From: Candidatus Zymogenaceae bacterium | Lineage (GTDB): Bacteria; Desulfobacterota; Zymogenia; Zymogenales; Zymogenaceae | Length of the DNA stretch: 64,000 bases | Assembly (NCBI GenBank): GCA_016931225.1 | Contig: JAFGFE010000035.1 | Coordinates: 1-64,000, forward strand | Reading direction: 5' to 3' | In this document: positions 55,053 through 64,000 of the stretch, one piece after another | Numbering within the stretch: position 1 is the stretch's first letter | Layout of the letters: each line of letters starts with the position of its first letter | Notes under the pieces: model-generated | What the model was told of the DNA's origin: nothing | Database searches by the model: none | Seen by the model: the letters and a program-made list of their open reading frames with translations, nothing else | Made by a program: the position numbers and the translations under genes

Positions 55053-55844
55053 TCAGGTGACGGGAATCTCCACCGTCTCTCCCGGCTCCAGGAGGGTTGT
55101 GCCCTCTCCCGCCGCCTTCCTGACCGCTTCGACCGACTCGGCATAGTGGCTGAAGGTCCCATAGTGAATCGGTACGGTCACCCTCGGGGAGATGAGTCTC
55201 TTCAGCCTCCCCATCATTTTCATATTCATGGTCAACCCACCCATCAAAGCGGCCCGCAGTCCCCGCCCCACCCGCGCCTCCCCCACGTAGGGGATAAAGA
55301 GGTCGCAAGTTCTTTCCGCGATCGCCCGTCTCACCCGTCGATGGGGCACCGAATCGCCGGTGATGTAGAAGACAAACCTCGATTCATCCCCGGTGATCTC
55401 CACCAGGTAGCCGTTGCCGTCACCCGCCAGTCGGGCCACCGGCGGGAGAGTTCCGTGCACCATCGGTATCGCCTCCACAAAAATGGAGAAGCCCTTTTTC
55501 TCCAGTGTTGTATGTTCCCCCGGAGAGAGTATCCGGAGGTCGTCTACGCCCGCGCCCTCCAGCGCTTCCCGTGCGGTCTCATCCGTCACGACAAGGGCCC
55601 CGGGACGAACGGCCGTCACCCCTTTTGCATCCAGGTGATCCTCGTGCCCGTGGGTGATCAGCCACAGATCCACATCATCGAACGCCCCCGGTGCATACAC
55701 GGGATCGTTTTTGCGCACCGATTTGAACCATGCATAATGCTGCACCGTTCCCGCCGGCGCCAGGCACGGGTCGGTGGCGATTTTCAGGCCATCCACCGTT
55801 ATGATCGACGTCGCTCCCCCCACCCAGGTGAAGTGTACCTTCAT
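55053..55844 (-). CDS. UlaG/UPF0173-like metallo-beta-lactamase-fold hydrolase
   Basis: The 263-residue cytoplasmic protein has the zinc motif LITHGHEDHLDAKG, an early TWVGGATSIITVDGLKIATDP and a late TVPIHYGTFSHY, as in the branch of the MBL fold that includes UlaG and UPF0173. These enzymes often act on lactones or phosphodiesters; the exact substrate is unknown. SD AAAGGGG precedes the ATG. It follows the ferritin-CCC1 gene by 17 nt. Confidence 0.83.
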   Translation of the reverse strand: MKVHFTWVGGATSIITVDGLKIATDPCLAPAGTVQHYAWFKSVRKNDPVYAPGAFDDVDLWLITHGHEDHLDAKGVTAVRPGALVVTDETAREALEGAGVDDLRILSPGEHTTLEKKGFSIFVEAIPMVHGTLPPVARLAGDGNGYLVEITGDESRFVFYITGDSVPHRRVRRAIAERTCDLFIPYVGEARVGRGLRAALMGGLTMNMKMMGRLKRLISPRVTVPIHYGTFSHYAESVEAVRKAAGEGTTLLEPGETVEIPVT

Positions 55845-55861
55845 GGCACCCCTTTCTGTAC

Positions 55862-56734
55862 CTATATGTCAATATCGAAAAAAAGACGAATCACATACCC
55901 CAATCCGAAGGATATCAGCGCGATGCCCAGGGATATGGCGGCCATCTCCAGGAAGCGCCCCCAGAACGTGAGATCCTTGGCGATGGAGATATAATAGGTA
56001 AAGGCCAGTATCACCAGCATGGCGTTTAAAAGCGTCAGGCACAGGCTGAAAATCGGGTCGCTAAAAATCAGATACGGAAAAATGAGAAAGAACACCGTCA
56101 GGATGTATGCGGTCCCGGTATACACCGACGCCTTAACGGGGTGTTTTGTTTCGTCCTCTTCCGTCTTGGTGGAGAGATACTCCGACGCGGCCATAGAAAA
56201 CGACGCCGCGATACCGGTGATGAGTCCAGCCATGGCGATAAGCTTTCCGTTTCTAAGGGCAAGCGTCAGGCCCGCCAGGGCCCCGGTCAGCTCCACCAGG
56301 GCGTCATTGAGGCCCAGTACGATCGATCCGACGTACTTCAGCCGCTCCTCGTCGATAAGGCCGATCAGCTCGTCCTCGTGTTCGTTCTCCTCGGCGATGA
56401 TTCTTCTCGCCTCCGGCGCCGTATCCACCAGGGCCTCGTACGCCCCCTGAGCCGCCGATTCGCCCCGCTCCATCAGCTTGATGCCGAAGGTGATACCCAG
56501 AATCCGCGCTACCCAGTAATACAAAAACACCTTGAGTCTATTGGGCCGGACGTCCCGGCCGGAATATTTTTTCCATATCATGTAATGCCTCAGCTCGTCG
56601 TCGGAAATCCGCTGCAGGATATCCCTGTTGTTTTTATCCGATACGACCCGTGCGAGCTTGCGATAAATGATATATTCGGTGATTTCGTTTTTTTGCGCTC
56701 TAAGAAACATTCGCGTGTCGACGTTCGATGTCAT
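55862..56734 (-). CDS. Ferritin-like domain fused to CCC1/VIT1 iron transporter
   Basis: The 290-residue protein begins with a ferritin-like four-helix domain (~1-130, with iron-ligand type DDELRHYMIWKKY and EENEHEDEL) and continues with a VIT1/CCC1 transporter of five membrane segments (GLNDALVELTGALAGL, then GLITGIAASFSMAASEYL). Known fusions of this type (MbfA) export iron under excess. It should act in the inner membrane. SD AGGAG is good. The MBL gene at 55053 is downstream. Confidence 0.86.
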   Translation of the reverse strand: MTSNVDTRMFLRAQKNEITEYIIYRKLARVVSDKNNRDILQRISDDELRHYMIWKKYSGRDVRPNRLKVFLYYWVARILGITFGIKLMERGESAAQGAYEALVDTAPEARRIIAEENEHEDELIGLIDEERLKYVGSIVLGLNDALVELTGALAGLTLALRNGKLIAMAGLITGIAASFSMAASEYLSTKTEEDETKHPVKASVYTGTAYILTVFFLIFPYLIFSDPIFSLCLTLLNAMLVILAFTYYISIAKDLTFWGRFLEMAAISLGIALISFGLGYVIRLFFDIDI

Positions 56735-56812
56735 CGTCCCACTCCTTTTTTGTTGTGGAAAACCACAACCTGTCCCCAGCGGAGCTGGGGCTCGAGGATG
56801 AATCCGGTCATC

Positions 56813-57736
56813 CTACCCGTGAAGCTCCCGCGTGGATGCCGTCTGTCCGATTATCTTGATGTATTTATTTCGCTCCTCATACGGAACTTTCGTGGATCGC
56901 TTCCATTTCGGAATAATGCGGTCGATATACGCATCGATCAGGTGAACGTTGATCAACGAATCCACCGACCGGACGAGTTTGTTCAGGGTCGATTTCCTGA
57001 CCGAGCGTTTTATTTCATCCCACAGGTCGGACGTCTGCCTGCTCTCCGCGGCATGCTCCCTGTTCAGGGAATAGTATCGCCCGTCCAACAGGATCACCTC
57101 TTTCCCCAGATGTCGGAACTGTTGCTCCCGGGCGTCCAGACCGTCCGGCGGGAGCTGGGGGATGATGTCTCCCTCGTTGATGACCCTGATTACGTCAAGG
57201 TCGTTGTAGGTGTCGGCCCCTTCGAGATCGGTAAACTTTGGCTGGCCGAAGGCGAAGACCTTCTTGACTGGGAACTCATCGATACGGAGCATCAGCGCCA
57301 GGATGACCGCCGCCGCCCCTCCCAGGGAGTGACCGCAGATGATAAGTTTTCTCCGGACGTCGATTCGGGGGATGATGTCGTCATATACGGCCTTCGCGAA
57401 GTCAGAAAATCCCTTGTGGATCATGATGCCGAGCTTCCGGTGCTTCACGTGCTTCGTGTTCAGGTCGTGCAGGAGGTTGGTGAAATTGGTCGTTCCCAGA
57501 ATATACACCTCCTGGAGCTTCTTTTTCCGGACCGTACCGATCAGATAGCGGTTTTTGGTCTTCTTGATATCGACGACATGGATATCTTCGAAGTACCTTC
57601 CCCACTTATCGAATATCTCCTCCTTTGTCTCGTAGCGCACGGAGCGGTATACCTCGGCCATATGGAGAAGTTCCGTAAAATCCACCCCCCCCTTCCCGAT
57701 AACGTCGAGAGTTTTATTGTACAGTTTCTGAAGCAT
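56813..57736 (-). CDS. Class 3 lipase-type alpha/beta hydrolase
   Basis: The 307-residue protein has the nucleophile elbow ICGHSLGGAAAVILALML (Ser in GHSLG), an aspartate region VIRVINEGDIIPQLPP and a final His in LNREHAAES. No signal peptide is seen, so a cytoplasmic or later-exported role is possible. Lipase_3 proteins act on acylglycerols or phospholipids. A GC-rich inverted repeat (56774-56790) separates it from the next gene. Confidence 0.78.
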   Translation of the reverse strand: MLQKLYNKTLDVIGKGGVDFTELLHMAEVYRSVRYETKEEIFDKWGRYFEDIHVVDIKKTKNRYLIGTVRKKKLQEVYILGTTNFTNLLHDLNTKHVKHRKLGIMIHKGFSDFAKAVYDDIIPRIDVRRKLIICGHSLGGAAAVILALMLRIDEFPVKKVFAFGQPKFTDLEGADTYNDLDVIRVINEGDIIPQLPPDGLDAREQQFRHLGKEVILLDGRYYSLNREHAAESRQTSDLWDEIKRSVRKSTLNKLVRSVDSLINVHLIDAYIDRIIPKWKRSTKVPYEERNKYIKIIGQTASTRELHG

Positions 57737-58016
57737 CCGTGTTTATCGCCCCCTATATGCGTCCACGCCCGCGTCCGATGAGGAATCAGGTGACAAACAT
57801 TCGAGAGTGAACAGACCTTTCTGTCGGCCGGTTTCCACAAGATCAGACCCGGAGTACATATGATCCACCCCACGTCACGGAAAAGAGATGCGCGGCGACA
57901 CGAAAGATACTCACATCAGCAGGAAGTCGGGGGAGAGGCGGGAATCAACACATCATCTTTTCGAATACGCCGTCCTACAGGCGTCCGGGACGAAGGTCAT
58001 CGATCACGGCGGAAGG
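57737..58016. other. Gap of ~280 bases
   Basis: No gene, terminator with a T-run or promoter that I would call was found here. Confidence 0.4.
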
Positions 58017-58943
58017 TCAGAGGAGTCCCTCTCCGATGATTTCATCATCGAAATACCCCTCGATCATCCCCGCATCATGGTTGATGACCGGAATCAGCGT
58101 CGTATCCGAAGACACAAACAGATCATTCAGCCAGCGGGTTTCGTGTTTCAGGGCGTCTCGATCCTCGCCCATCATGGCGCTGAAGATCCAGGGTTTGATC
58201 GTCGCCTTCTCGATATTATCCCACAGCCAGACCACGTCGCCGATGAGGAGGTACTCCGTACCGTCACTCAGGACCACATAGATCATCTGGGAGCCGGGTG
58301 TGTGGCCGGGAGATTCTATCAGCACAACCCCCGGCGCAAGACGAAAAAGCCCCTCGTATTCTAAAGGCTCATATTCATCCAGTAATCCGTCCGGGAAGCC
58401 GACCTCCTCGATGACGGGGCTCTCAACCTGCTCTTGTGTCAGGACCGTCTTTGTAAGCAGATCAACCGCATTGGGAGACATGGATAATCCCCCGATGTGA
58501 TCCCAGTGCTCGTGGGTGGCGATGATAAGCCACGCCTCATCCATCGCCCGCTGCATCTCTTCATACACATCGCGATGAAAGACGAGATCGTATATCCACT
58601 CCTCGAAGCGCGGCTCGTCGTTGACCGGGTCGACGATGATCGTCCGGTCATCAAAGACGATCTGGAAGGTCGTGAAGGCCCAGTCGGCGGTCTCCTTGCC
58701 TCCGCCGGCGACTGCGAAGCGGTTCGGCATGCCGCTTTCCGCGATGACGACCCCCCGCAGTTCTACAGGAAGCGCCTCCGGACCCTCGGCCGCAAGCCGC
58801 TTGACCTCTGAAAGATCGACGGTGAAATCGGTCTGTTCGGGCGTCGCACCCAGGTTCATCGCCAGGTGCCACCCCACACCACAGGCGACGATCAACGCCG
58901 CCAGCACAATCAATACGATTCGCAACGTCTTTTTTCGTTTCAT
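58017..58943 (-). CDS. Membrane-anchored metallo-beta-lactamase-fold hydrolase
   Basis: From ATG 58943 (SD GGAG seven nt upstream) the product has 308 residues. An N-terminal hydrophobic segment (~residues 7-27) anchors or exports it. Zinc motifs are IIATHEHWDHIGG, ESPGHTPGSQ and LIGDVVWLWDN. It belongs to the broad MBL hydrolase group; the substrate is unknown. It is the third intact MBL-fold gene within 5 kb. Confidence 0.82.
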   Translation of the reverse strand: MKRKKTLRIVLIVLAALIVACGVGWHLAMNLGATPEQTDFTVDLSEVKRLAAEGPEALPVELRGVVIAESGMPNRFAVAGGGKETADWAFTTFQIVFDDRTIIVDPVNDEPRFEEWIYDLVFHRDVYEEMQRAMDEAWLIIATHEHWDHIGGLSMSPNAVDLLTKTVLTQEQVESPVIEEVGFPDGLLDEYEPLEYEGLFRLAPGVVLIESPGHTPGSQMIYVVLSDGTEYLLIGDVVWLWDNIEKATIKPWIFSAMMGEDRDALKHETRWLNDLFVSSDTTLIPVINHDAGMIEGYFDDEIIGEGLL

Positions 58944-59037
58944 GCGATGACTCCATCTACAATCAGGCAATCAATACACATCAACGTAATATAAAAACAT
59001 CCATTGTATCAATGACACACTCATTCGGCCCCGTTCT

Positions 59038-59454
59038 CTACAGGTCTCTGCTCATGAGAACAAGCTCGTCCCGCACCCACCAGTTCCGCTTTTTATAAAA
59101 TTCCGCCGCCTCGTTATCGGTGTAGATCATCAGATGAAGCCGCATCGCCCCCAGGGCGTGAAATCTCCGCTCCACCTCTTTCAGCAGCATCGTCCCGTAT
59201 CCCAGGCCCTGGTCCTCCTTTCGAACCGCCAGGTGATAGAGATACCCCCGGCGGCCGTCGAATCCCCCCAGGACGCTGCCGATGACGATATCATTCCGCG
59301 TCAGCACCAGCGATGTCTCCGGATTACGGTCGATAAACCGCTCAAGCTCTTCCGGTTCGTCCGACTTCGACAATCCCATACCCGAAAGACCTCGCCACAA
59401 GTCGATGACCGCATTGTAATCAGCCATCGTCATTCGGCGAATATCAATGCTCAC
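59038..59454 (-). CDS. GNAT-family N-acetyltransferase
   Basis: From GTG 59454 (SD GGAGG five nt upstream) the product has 138 residues. GYLYHLAVRKEDQGLGYGTMLLKEVE contains the acetyl-CoA site (Q-G-L-G-Y-G), written here as residues ~72-97. The C-terminal YTDNEAAEFYKKRNW motif is typical of the RimI-like group. The substrate is unknown. An ATG four codons upstream has no better site. Confidence 0.82.
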   Translation of the reverse strand: MSIDIRRMTMADYNAVIDLWRGLSGMGLSKSDEPEELERFIDRNPETSLVLTRNDIVIGSVLGGFDGRRGYLYHLAVRKEDQGLGYGTMLLKEVERRFHALGAMRLHLMIYTDNEAAEFYKKRNWWVRDELVLMSRDL

Positions 59455-59505
59455 TGAATCCTCCATCGACTCTCCGTCGGCGTCCGATAAAATACGAGCG
59501 GCGTC

Positions 59506-59931
59506 CTACGCAACTTCATCTTTCTGCAGATAATATTCCCGGACCGAGTTGTACAGGGCGATATGGGGCTGTGCGTCGGGACGTTTCCGTTTGATGAGGT
59601 TCATCGCCTCCCGGAGGCTGAAGCCGCACTCATGCAGGTAGCACAGCACAATCGTGGATGATCGGCTGACGCCCATCAGACAGTGCACCAGCACCTTGCC
59701 CCTGCGGATGCGGGTGTGAATATATTCCACCGCTTCGGACAGGTGGGAAAAGTCCATCGCCTGTCCGTCGTCGATGCTTACCTTGTAATAGTCAAACCGG
59801 GCGAGATCCGGCTCGAGGTGCGCCTCCTGGGCGACGTTCAGGATCGCGGTAATCCCGCTCTTCTCCAGTATCTCTTCGTTTTTGGCGTCGCCGAGATCGC
59901 CGATGGCAAGTCTATCCAGAATGAAATCCAA
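59506..59931 (-). CDS. Dual-specificity protein phosphatase
   Basis: From TTG 59931 (SD AGGAGG nine nt upstream) the product has 141 residues. It has the DSP signature VLVHCLMGVSRSSTIV (catalytic Cys and Arg in HCx5R) and an upstream Asp loop (VSIDDGQAMDF). The conserved start FILDRLAIGDLGDAKN fits this start site. The first 20 nt overlap the end of the HD gene, so the two are translated together. Phosphoprotein or nucleotide substrates are possible. Confidence 0.85.
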   Translation of the reverse strand: MDFILDRLAIGDLGDAKNEEILEKSGITAILNVAQEAHLEPDLARFDYYKVSIDDGQAMDFSHLSEAVEYIHTRIRRGKVLVHCLMGVSRSSTIVLCYLHECGFSLREAMNLIKRKRPDAQPHIALYNSVREYYLQKDEVA

Positions 59932-60496
59932 TGACCTCTTCCTCCTTGTTACGTAATATATCGACCAGATCACCAGGCGCCACCGAAAGAGAGCGAAAAA
60001 GCTTCTTCTCAAGATCCAGCGAACGTCTGTGTATTTCCTTCACATGCTCCATTGCCTCGGGAGATTTGGAGCCGTATCGAATGTACAGGTCGTCGAAGCG
60101 CTCCGTCAGTGTGACGATTTGATCATGGGTGACTCTTTTATCTCCATAATTTACCAGCTCCGCCTCGGTCACCGCCCCGTTTCGATTATATTCATCCAGC
60201 AGCACGTGCTGACGAACCAGCGGCGCCACCTCGAATAATCCCAGGGAACACATCATGTCCGCACCCATGTCCGAATGCTTCACACCTGTTTCCATTGCCC
60301 TGATTTTGGCGATGTCGTGAAGCAGCGCCCCCGCGCTGATCAGGGAAAGGTCCAATAATCCGCCCCCGCCCCGGTCCATATGAAGCCGGGCAACGTACAG
60401 GGCCACCCGCTCCACAGACATGCTGTGGGCCACGATATGAGGCTCAACGTCGTGCTCTTTGAGGATGGTGAAACAGGCGTCTCTATCCGGAATCAT
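59912..60496 (-). CDS. HD-domain hydrolase
   Basis: The 194-residue protein has the HD motif set HIVAHSMSVERVA, AGALLHDIAKIRAM, MGADMMCSLGL and RQHVLLDEYN. It resembles HD phosphohydrolases of the YqeK/HDIG group; the substrate is unknown. The downstream phosphatase starts inside its last codons. The ribosome-binding site is weak. Confidence 0.75.
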   Translation of the reverse strand: MIPDRDACFTILKEHDVEPHIVAHSMSVERVALYVARLHMDRGGGGLLDLSLISAGALLHDIAKIRAMETGVKHSDMGADMMCSLGLFEVAPLVRQHVLLDEYNRNGAVTEAELVNYGDKRVTHDQIVTLTERFDDLYIRYGSKSPEAMEHVKEIHRRSLDLEKKLFRSLSVAPGDLVDILRNKEEEVIGFHSG

Positions 60497-60706
60497 GCAG
60501 TACCCATAAACCGTAAAACATCGTGTGAAATCAAAAACCGGTGCAGTTGCTTCGGCTCCCGACCGCCGCCTTACGGTGAAATCGCCGGTCGGTGAAAACG
60601 AATTACTATATCACACGCCATTCGTAAATACAACATTCATCACAATCCATACGGCGCATATAACGCCACCACCCTCCCGTTTTTTCCTTCTCTTTTTGAA
60701 TAATAC

Positions 60707-60735
60707 TTGCGCTGATAAGGGTTTTTCGTTATGAT
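60707..60735 (+). promoter_or_regulatory. Promoter for carAB
   Basis: TTGCGC (60707-60712), 17 nt, TATGAT (60730-60735), 24 nt before the carA ATG, with GAGGAGAGAGG as the ribosome-binding site. Confidence 0.65.
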
Positions 60736-60759
60736 AGTTCGATTGAGGAGAGAGGTATC

Positions 60760-61902
60760 ATGTCAACCGCCGCCATCGCCCTGGAAGACGGAACGATTTT
60801 TTACGGACGGGCATTCGGTGCCCACGGAGTACGGTACGGTGAAGTGGTCTTCAACACGTCCATGACCGGCTACCAGGAGATACTCACCGATCCCTCTTAC
60901 AAGGGTCAGATCGTCACGATGACCTATCCCCAGATCGGCAATTACGGGACCAATCATGACGACAACGAATCCGTCATTCCCCACGTGGAGGGATTCGTGG
61001 TCAAGGAGCTGTCGCCCCGGGTGAGCAACCATCGCGCGGACGAGAGCCTCGCGGCCTTCTTGAAACGCCACAACAAGATCGGCATCCAGGGCGTGGACAC
61101 CCGGGCGCTGACCCGCCATATCCGCTCGAAAGGGGCGATGCGGGCGGTCATCGCCACCGTGGACCTGACGCCGGATATCCTCATCGAACGGGCGAAAAGC
61201 GCCCCCTCTCTGGTGGGGAGGGACCTGGTCCAGGAGGTAACCGCGGGCGCCACATATGAATTCACAAAAGAGCCCGCCGATCTCTCATGCGTCACCGGCA
61301 GGAAAAAAAGAAGGGCGAAAGACACGGGGCTCCTTGTGGTGGCGTATGATTTCGGCATCAAGGAAAACATCCTCCACTCCCTGGTGGGACGGGGCTTGAG
61401 GGTCATGGTCGTCCCCGCCCATACTTCGGCGGAGGACGTCTTGGCCATGAAGCCGGACGGAGTTTTCCTGAGCAACGGTCCCGGCGATCCGGAGGGGATC
61501 CCCTATGCCATCAGCGAGATTAGAAGGCTCATCGACTCCATAGAGAAAACAGGCCCCATTTTCGGCATCTGCCTGGGGCATCAGATTCTGGCCCTGGCCC
61601 TGGGCGGGCGGACATACAAGCTCAAATTCGGACACAGGGGCGCCAATCAGCCGGTGAAAAACCTCCTGACCGGCCGAGTGGAGATATCCTCCCAGAACCA
61701 CGGATTCGCTGTCGAGCCCGATTCCCTGCCCGAAGATCTGGAGCTGACACACGTCAACCTGAACGATCAGACGGTGGAGGGCATGCGTCACCGGGAGCTC
61801 CCGATCTTTTCGGTGCAGTATCATCCCGAGGCGTCCCCCGGCCCCCACGACTCGGCGTATCTCTTCGATGACTTCCTCACACTGATCAAGGAACACCGGT
61901 AG
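60760..61902 (+). CDS. carA: Carbamoyl-phosphate synthase small subunit
   Basis: The 380-residue protein has the N-terminal GTGVR-like [16 protein letters not shown] block and a class I glutamine amidotransferase domain with [15 protein letters not shown] (catalytic Cys), SSQNHGFAV and [11 protein letters not shown] (His, Glu). It releases ammonia from glutamine for the large subunit. It is followed 6 nt later by carB. Confidence 0.97.
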   Translation: MSTAAIALEDGTIFYGRAFGAHGVRYGEVVFNTSMTGYQEILTDPSYKGQIVTMTYPQIGNYGTNHDDNESVIPHVEGFVVKELSPRVSNHRADESLAAFLKRHNKIGIQGVDTRALTRHIRSKGAMRAVIATVDLTPDILIERAKSAPSLVGRDLVQEVTAGATYEFTKEPADLSCVTGRKKRRAKDTGLLVVAYDFGIKENILHSLVGRGLRVMVVPAHTSAEDVLAMKPDGVFLSNGPGDPEGIPYAISEIRRLIDSIEKTGPIFGICLGHQILALALGGRTYKLKFGHRGANQPVKNLLTGRVEISSQNHGFAVEPDSLPEDLELTHVNLNDQTVEGMRHRELPIFSVQYHPEASPGPHDSAYLFDDFLTLIKEHR

Positions 61903-61908
61903 ATTCAT

Positions 61909-64000
61909 ATGCCCAAGCGCACAGATATCAAAAAAATTCTGATCATCGGCTCAGGGCCCATCATTATCGGCCAGGCCTGTGAATTCGACTACTCCGGAAC
62001 CCAGGCGGTCAAGGCCCTCAGGGAGGAGGGATATGAGGTGGTGCTGGTCAACTCCAATCCGGCCACCATCATGACCGACCCGGACTTCGCACACGCCACC
62101 TATGTGGAGCCGATTACTCCCGAGGCGGTTGAAAAGATCATCGCCAAAGAGAGGCCGGATTGTCTGCTTCCCACACTGGGGGGACAAACCGGCCTGAATA
62201 TCGCCGTAGCGCTGTATACATCCGGCGTCCTGGAAAAATACCACGTCGAGCTCATCGGAGCATCTTTTAGCGCCATAGAAAAGGCGGAAGATCGGGATCT
62301 CTTCAAGGCCGCCATGAAGAAAATCGGCCTGAACCTTCCCGAGAGCGGCTATGCTACAACCCTGACCGAGGCCCGGGAGGTGCTCTCCGACGTCGGTTTT
62401 CCGAACATCATCCGCCCCTCCTTCACCCTGGGCGGCACCGGCGGCAACATCGCCTATAACATGGAGGAATTCGAACAGTACGTCAAGTGGGGCATCGATC
62501 AGAGTCCCACAAACCAGGTGCTCATCGAGGAGTCGGTGCTGGGCTGGAAGGAGTTCGAGCTCGAGGTGATGCGGGACACGGCCGACAACGTCGTCATCAT
62601 CTGCTCCATCGAGAACCTCGACCCGATGGGCATACACACCGGCGACTCCATCACCGTCGCCCCGGCCCAGACCCTCACCGATAAAGAATACCAGATCATG
62701 CGGGACGCGGCCATCGCCATCATCCGGGAGATCGGCGTGGATACCGGGGGCAGCAACATCCAGTTCGCCGTGAATCCCGAAGACGGGCGGCTCGTGGTCA
62801 TCGAGATGAACCCCCGGGTCTCCCGGAGCTCGGCCCTGGCAAGCAAGGCCACAGGATTTCCCATCGCCAAGATCGCCGCGAAGCTGGCGGTGGGCATGAC
62901 GCTCGATGAGATCACAAACGATATCACTCGGGAGACCCCGGCCTCGTTCGAGCCGACCATCGATTACGTGGTCACAAAAATACCGAGGTTCACCTTCGAG
63001 AAGTTTCCCCAGGCAAAGGCCGTCCTGACGACTCAGATGAAGTCGGTGGGTGAGGCGATGGCCATCGGCCGCACCTTCAAGGAATCGCTCCAGAAGGCCA
63101 TCAATTCCCTCGAGACGGATCTCGACGGCTTCATCAATCCACTGACGCCCGAGGAGCAGGACCTCACGAAACCGGAACGCAAGGAAGTGCTCCTGAAACG
63201 ACTCGCCGAGCCGAGACCGGATCGCATTCTGGTGATCGCGGAGGGCTTCAAGCACGGGATCGGCGTGGATCGGGTGCATGAAATCACAAAGATCGATCCC
63301 TGGTTTCTGACCTCCATTTCCCAGATAGTGGAGATGGAAAATGAGATAAAAAAGCTCCTTAAGGGGCACTCCACGGATCTTTTGGATGAGCGGTTTGTAA
63401 ATTACATCGTCGAGGCGAAGGAATACGGTTTTTCCGACTCCCGCCTCTCCCGGCTCATCGGCGTCGACGAGGCCTCGTTTCGGGAGATTCGAAAGGGTCA
63501 CGACATTCGGGCGGTCTTCAAGCGGGTGGATACCTGCGCCGCCGAGTTCGAGGCCCACACCCCCTACCTCTATTCCACCTATGAGCGGGAATGTGAGGCG
63601 GACCCCACCGATGTGAAAAAGATCATGATTCTGGGCGGCGGACCGAACCGCATCGGCCAGGGCATCGAATTCGACTACTGCTGTGTTCACGGCTCCTTCG
63701 CCCTCAGCGATGCGGGATATGAGACCATCATGGTCAACTGTAACCCGGAGACCGTCAGCACCGACTACGACACCTCGGACCGCCTCTACTTCGAGCCGCT
63801 GACGTATGAGCATGTTCTGAACATCGTCGATGTGGAACAGCCCGACGGCGTCATCGTCCAGTTCGGGGGGCAGACTCCCCTGAAGCTCGCCGTCCCCCTG
63901 GAGAAAGCCGGTGTGCCGGTCATCGGCACCAGCCCGGACTCCATCGATCGCGCCGAGGACCGGGAACGATTCCAGGCGATGCTGAACAAGCTGGCCCTCA
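61909..64000 (+). CDS. carB: Carbamoyl-phosphate synthase large subunit (partial, runs off the window)
   Basis: The frame starts at ATG 61909 ([21 protein letters not shown]) and is open to the last base, giving about 697 residues. It covers the first ATP-grasp half ([33 protein letters not shown]), the oligomerisation domain and the start of the second half ([22 protein letters not shown]). The second ATP-grasp half and the regulatory MGS domain lie outside. The enzyme makes carbamoyl phosphate for pyrimidines and arginine. Confidence 0.97.
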   Translation, partial: MPKRTDIKKILIIGSGPIIIGQACEFDYSGTQAVKALREEGYEVVLVNSNPATIMTDPDFAHATYVEPITPEAVEKIIAKERPDCLLPTLGGQTGLNIAVALYTSGVLEKYHVELIGASFSAIEKAEDRDLFKAAMKKIGLNLPESGYATTLTEAREVLSDVGFPNIIRPSFTLGGTGGNIAYNMEEFEQYVKWGIDQSPTNQVLIEESVLGWKEFELEVMRDTADNVVIICSIENLDPMGIHTGDSITVAPAQTLTDKEYQIMRDAAIAIIREIGVDTGGSNIQFAVNPEDGRLVVIEMNPRVSRSSALASKATGFPIAKIAAKLAVGMTLDEITNDITRETPASFEPTIDYVVTKIPRFTFEKFPQAKAVLTTQMKSVGEAMAIGRTFKESLQKAINSLETDLDGFINPLTPEEQDLTKPERKEVLLKRLAEPRPDRILVIAEGFKHGIGVDRVHEITKIDPWFLTSISQIVEMENEIKKLLKGHSTDLLDERFVNYIVEAKEYGFSDSRLSRLIGVDEASFREIRKGHDIRAVFKRVDTCAAEFEAHTPYLYSTYERECEADPTDVKKIMILGGGPNRIGQGIEFDYCCVHGSFALSDAGYETIMVNCNPETVSTDYDTSDRLYFEPLTYEHVLNIVDVEQPDGVIVQFGGQTPLKLAVPLEKAGVPVIGTSPDSIDRAEDRERFQAMLNKLAL

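Noticed and set aside
56774-56790. Inverted repeat ccccagc-gga-gctgggg as a terminator
   Set aside because: No T-run follows on either strand.

Overview
The window looks like a chromosomal piece of a GC-rich deltaproteobacterium-like organism (Desulfobacterota or a relative). The evidence is gene order and family content only: a thrS-infC-rpmI-rplT-pheS-pheT-ihfA operon, hfq next to miaA-mutL, a pheA-hisC-aroF-aroA-cmk-rpsA run, and lipoprotein, SPFH and DUF3160 families common in that group. No 16S rRNA is present, so the assignment is an inference.

Layout. 0-1.3 kb: an AT-rich membrane-protein gene and the C-terminal stub of a tyrosine recombinase lie against the 3' end of tRNA-Pro(GGG), the scar of an integrated element. 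1.5-8.6 kb: translation operon on the minus strand, with an infC gene that starts at AUA directly after the thrS stop codon and a thrS leader that ends in an intrinsic terminator. 8.7-16 kb: tRNA-Val, TPR lipoprotein, hfq, miaA, mutL, an ABC-2 exporter and an HD hydrolase. 16-39.7 kb: mostly housekeeping genes on the minus strand. In transcription order these are a 3D-domain cell-wall protein, pheA, hisC, aroF, aroA, cmk, rpsA, sppA, a short secretin-like protein, a coiled-coil protein, nfo, a crotonase, a cNMP-binding protein, ppx/gppA, guaB, guaA, dnaE, accA, cysE and a UPF0280 protein.

40-45.7 kb: a plus-strand cluster of two SPFH/band-7 proteins (one membrane-anchored, one a lipoprotein) followed by DUF35-thiolase-thiolase-DUF35. 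Both thiolase-fold proteins lack the usual nucleophilic cysteine, so the cluster may encode an acyl-CoA C-C lyase or aldolase-type complex rather than an ordinary thiolase.

46.1-49.5 kb: an accessory patch. It holds an apparently leaderless XRE regulator, an unrecognised 343-residue protein coupled to it, an 87-residue protein behind a palindromic promoter, a PD-(D/E)xK-like nuclease candidate and a degraded partial second copy of that nuclease. This is the best candidate for an undescribed system. 49.5-60.5 kb: a mixed region with DUF3160 and a 32-residue membrane peptide, two GNATs, an aminotransferase with an inserted four-cysteine cluster, three metallo-beta-lactamase-fold proteins plus a remnant of a fourth, a ferritin-CCC1 iron transporter, a lipase, and an HD hydrolase coupled to a dual-specificity phosphatase. 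60.7 kb to the end: carA and the 5' part of carB behind a good promoter.

All functions are read from motifs and family memory. No database search or folding program was run.
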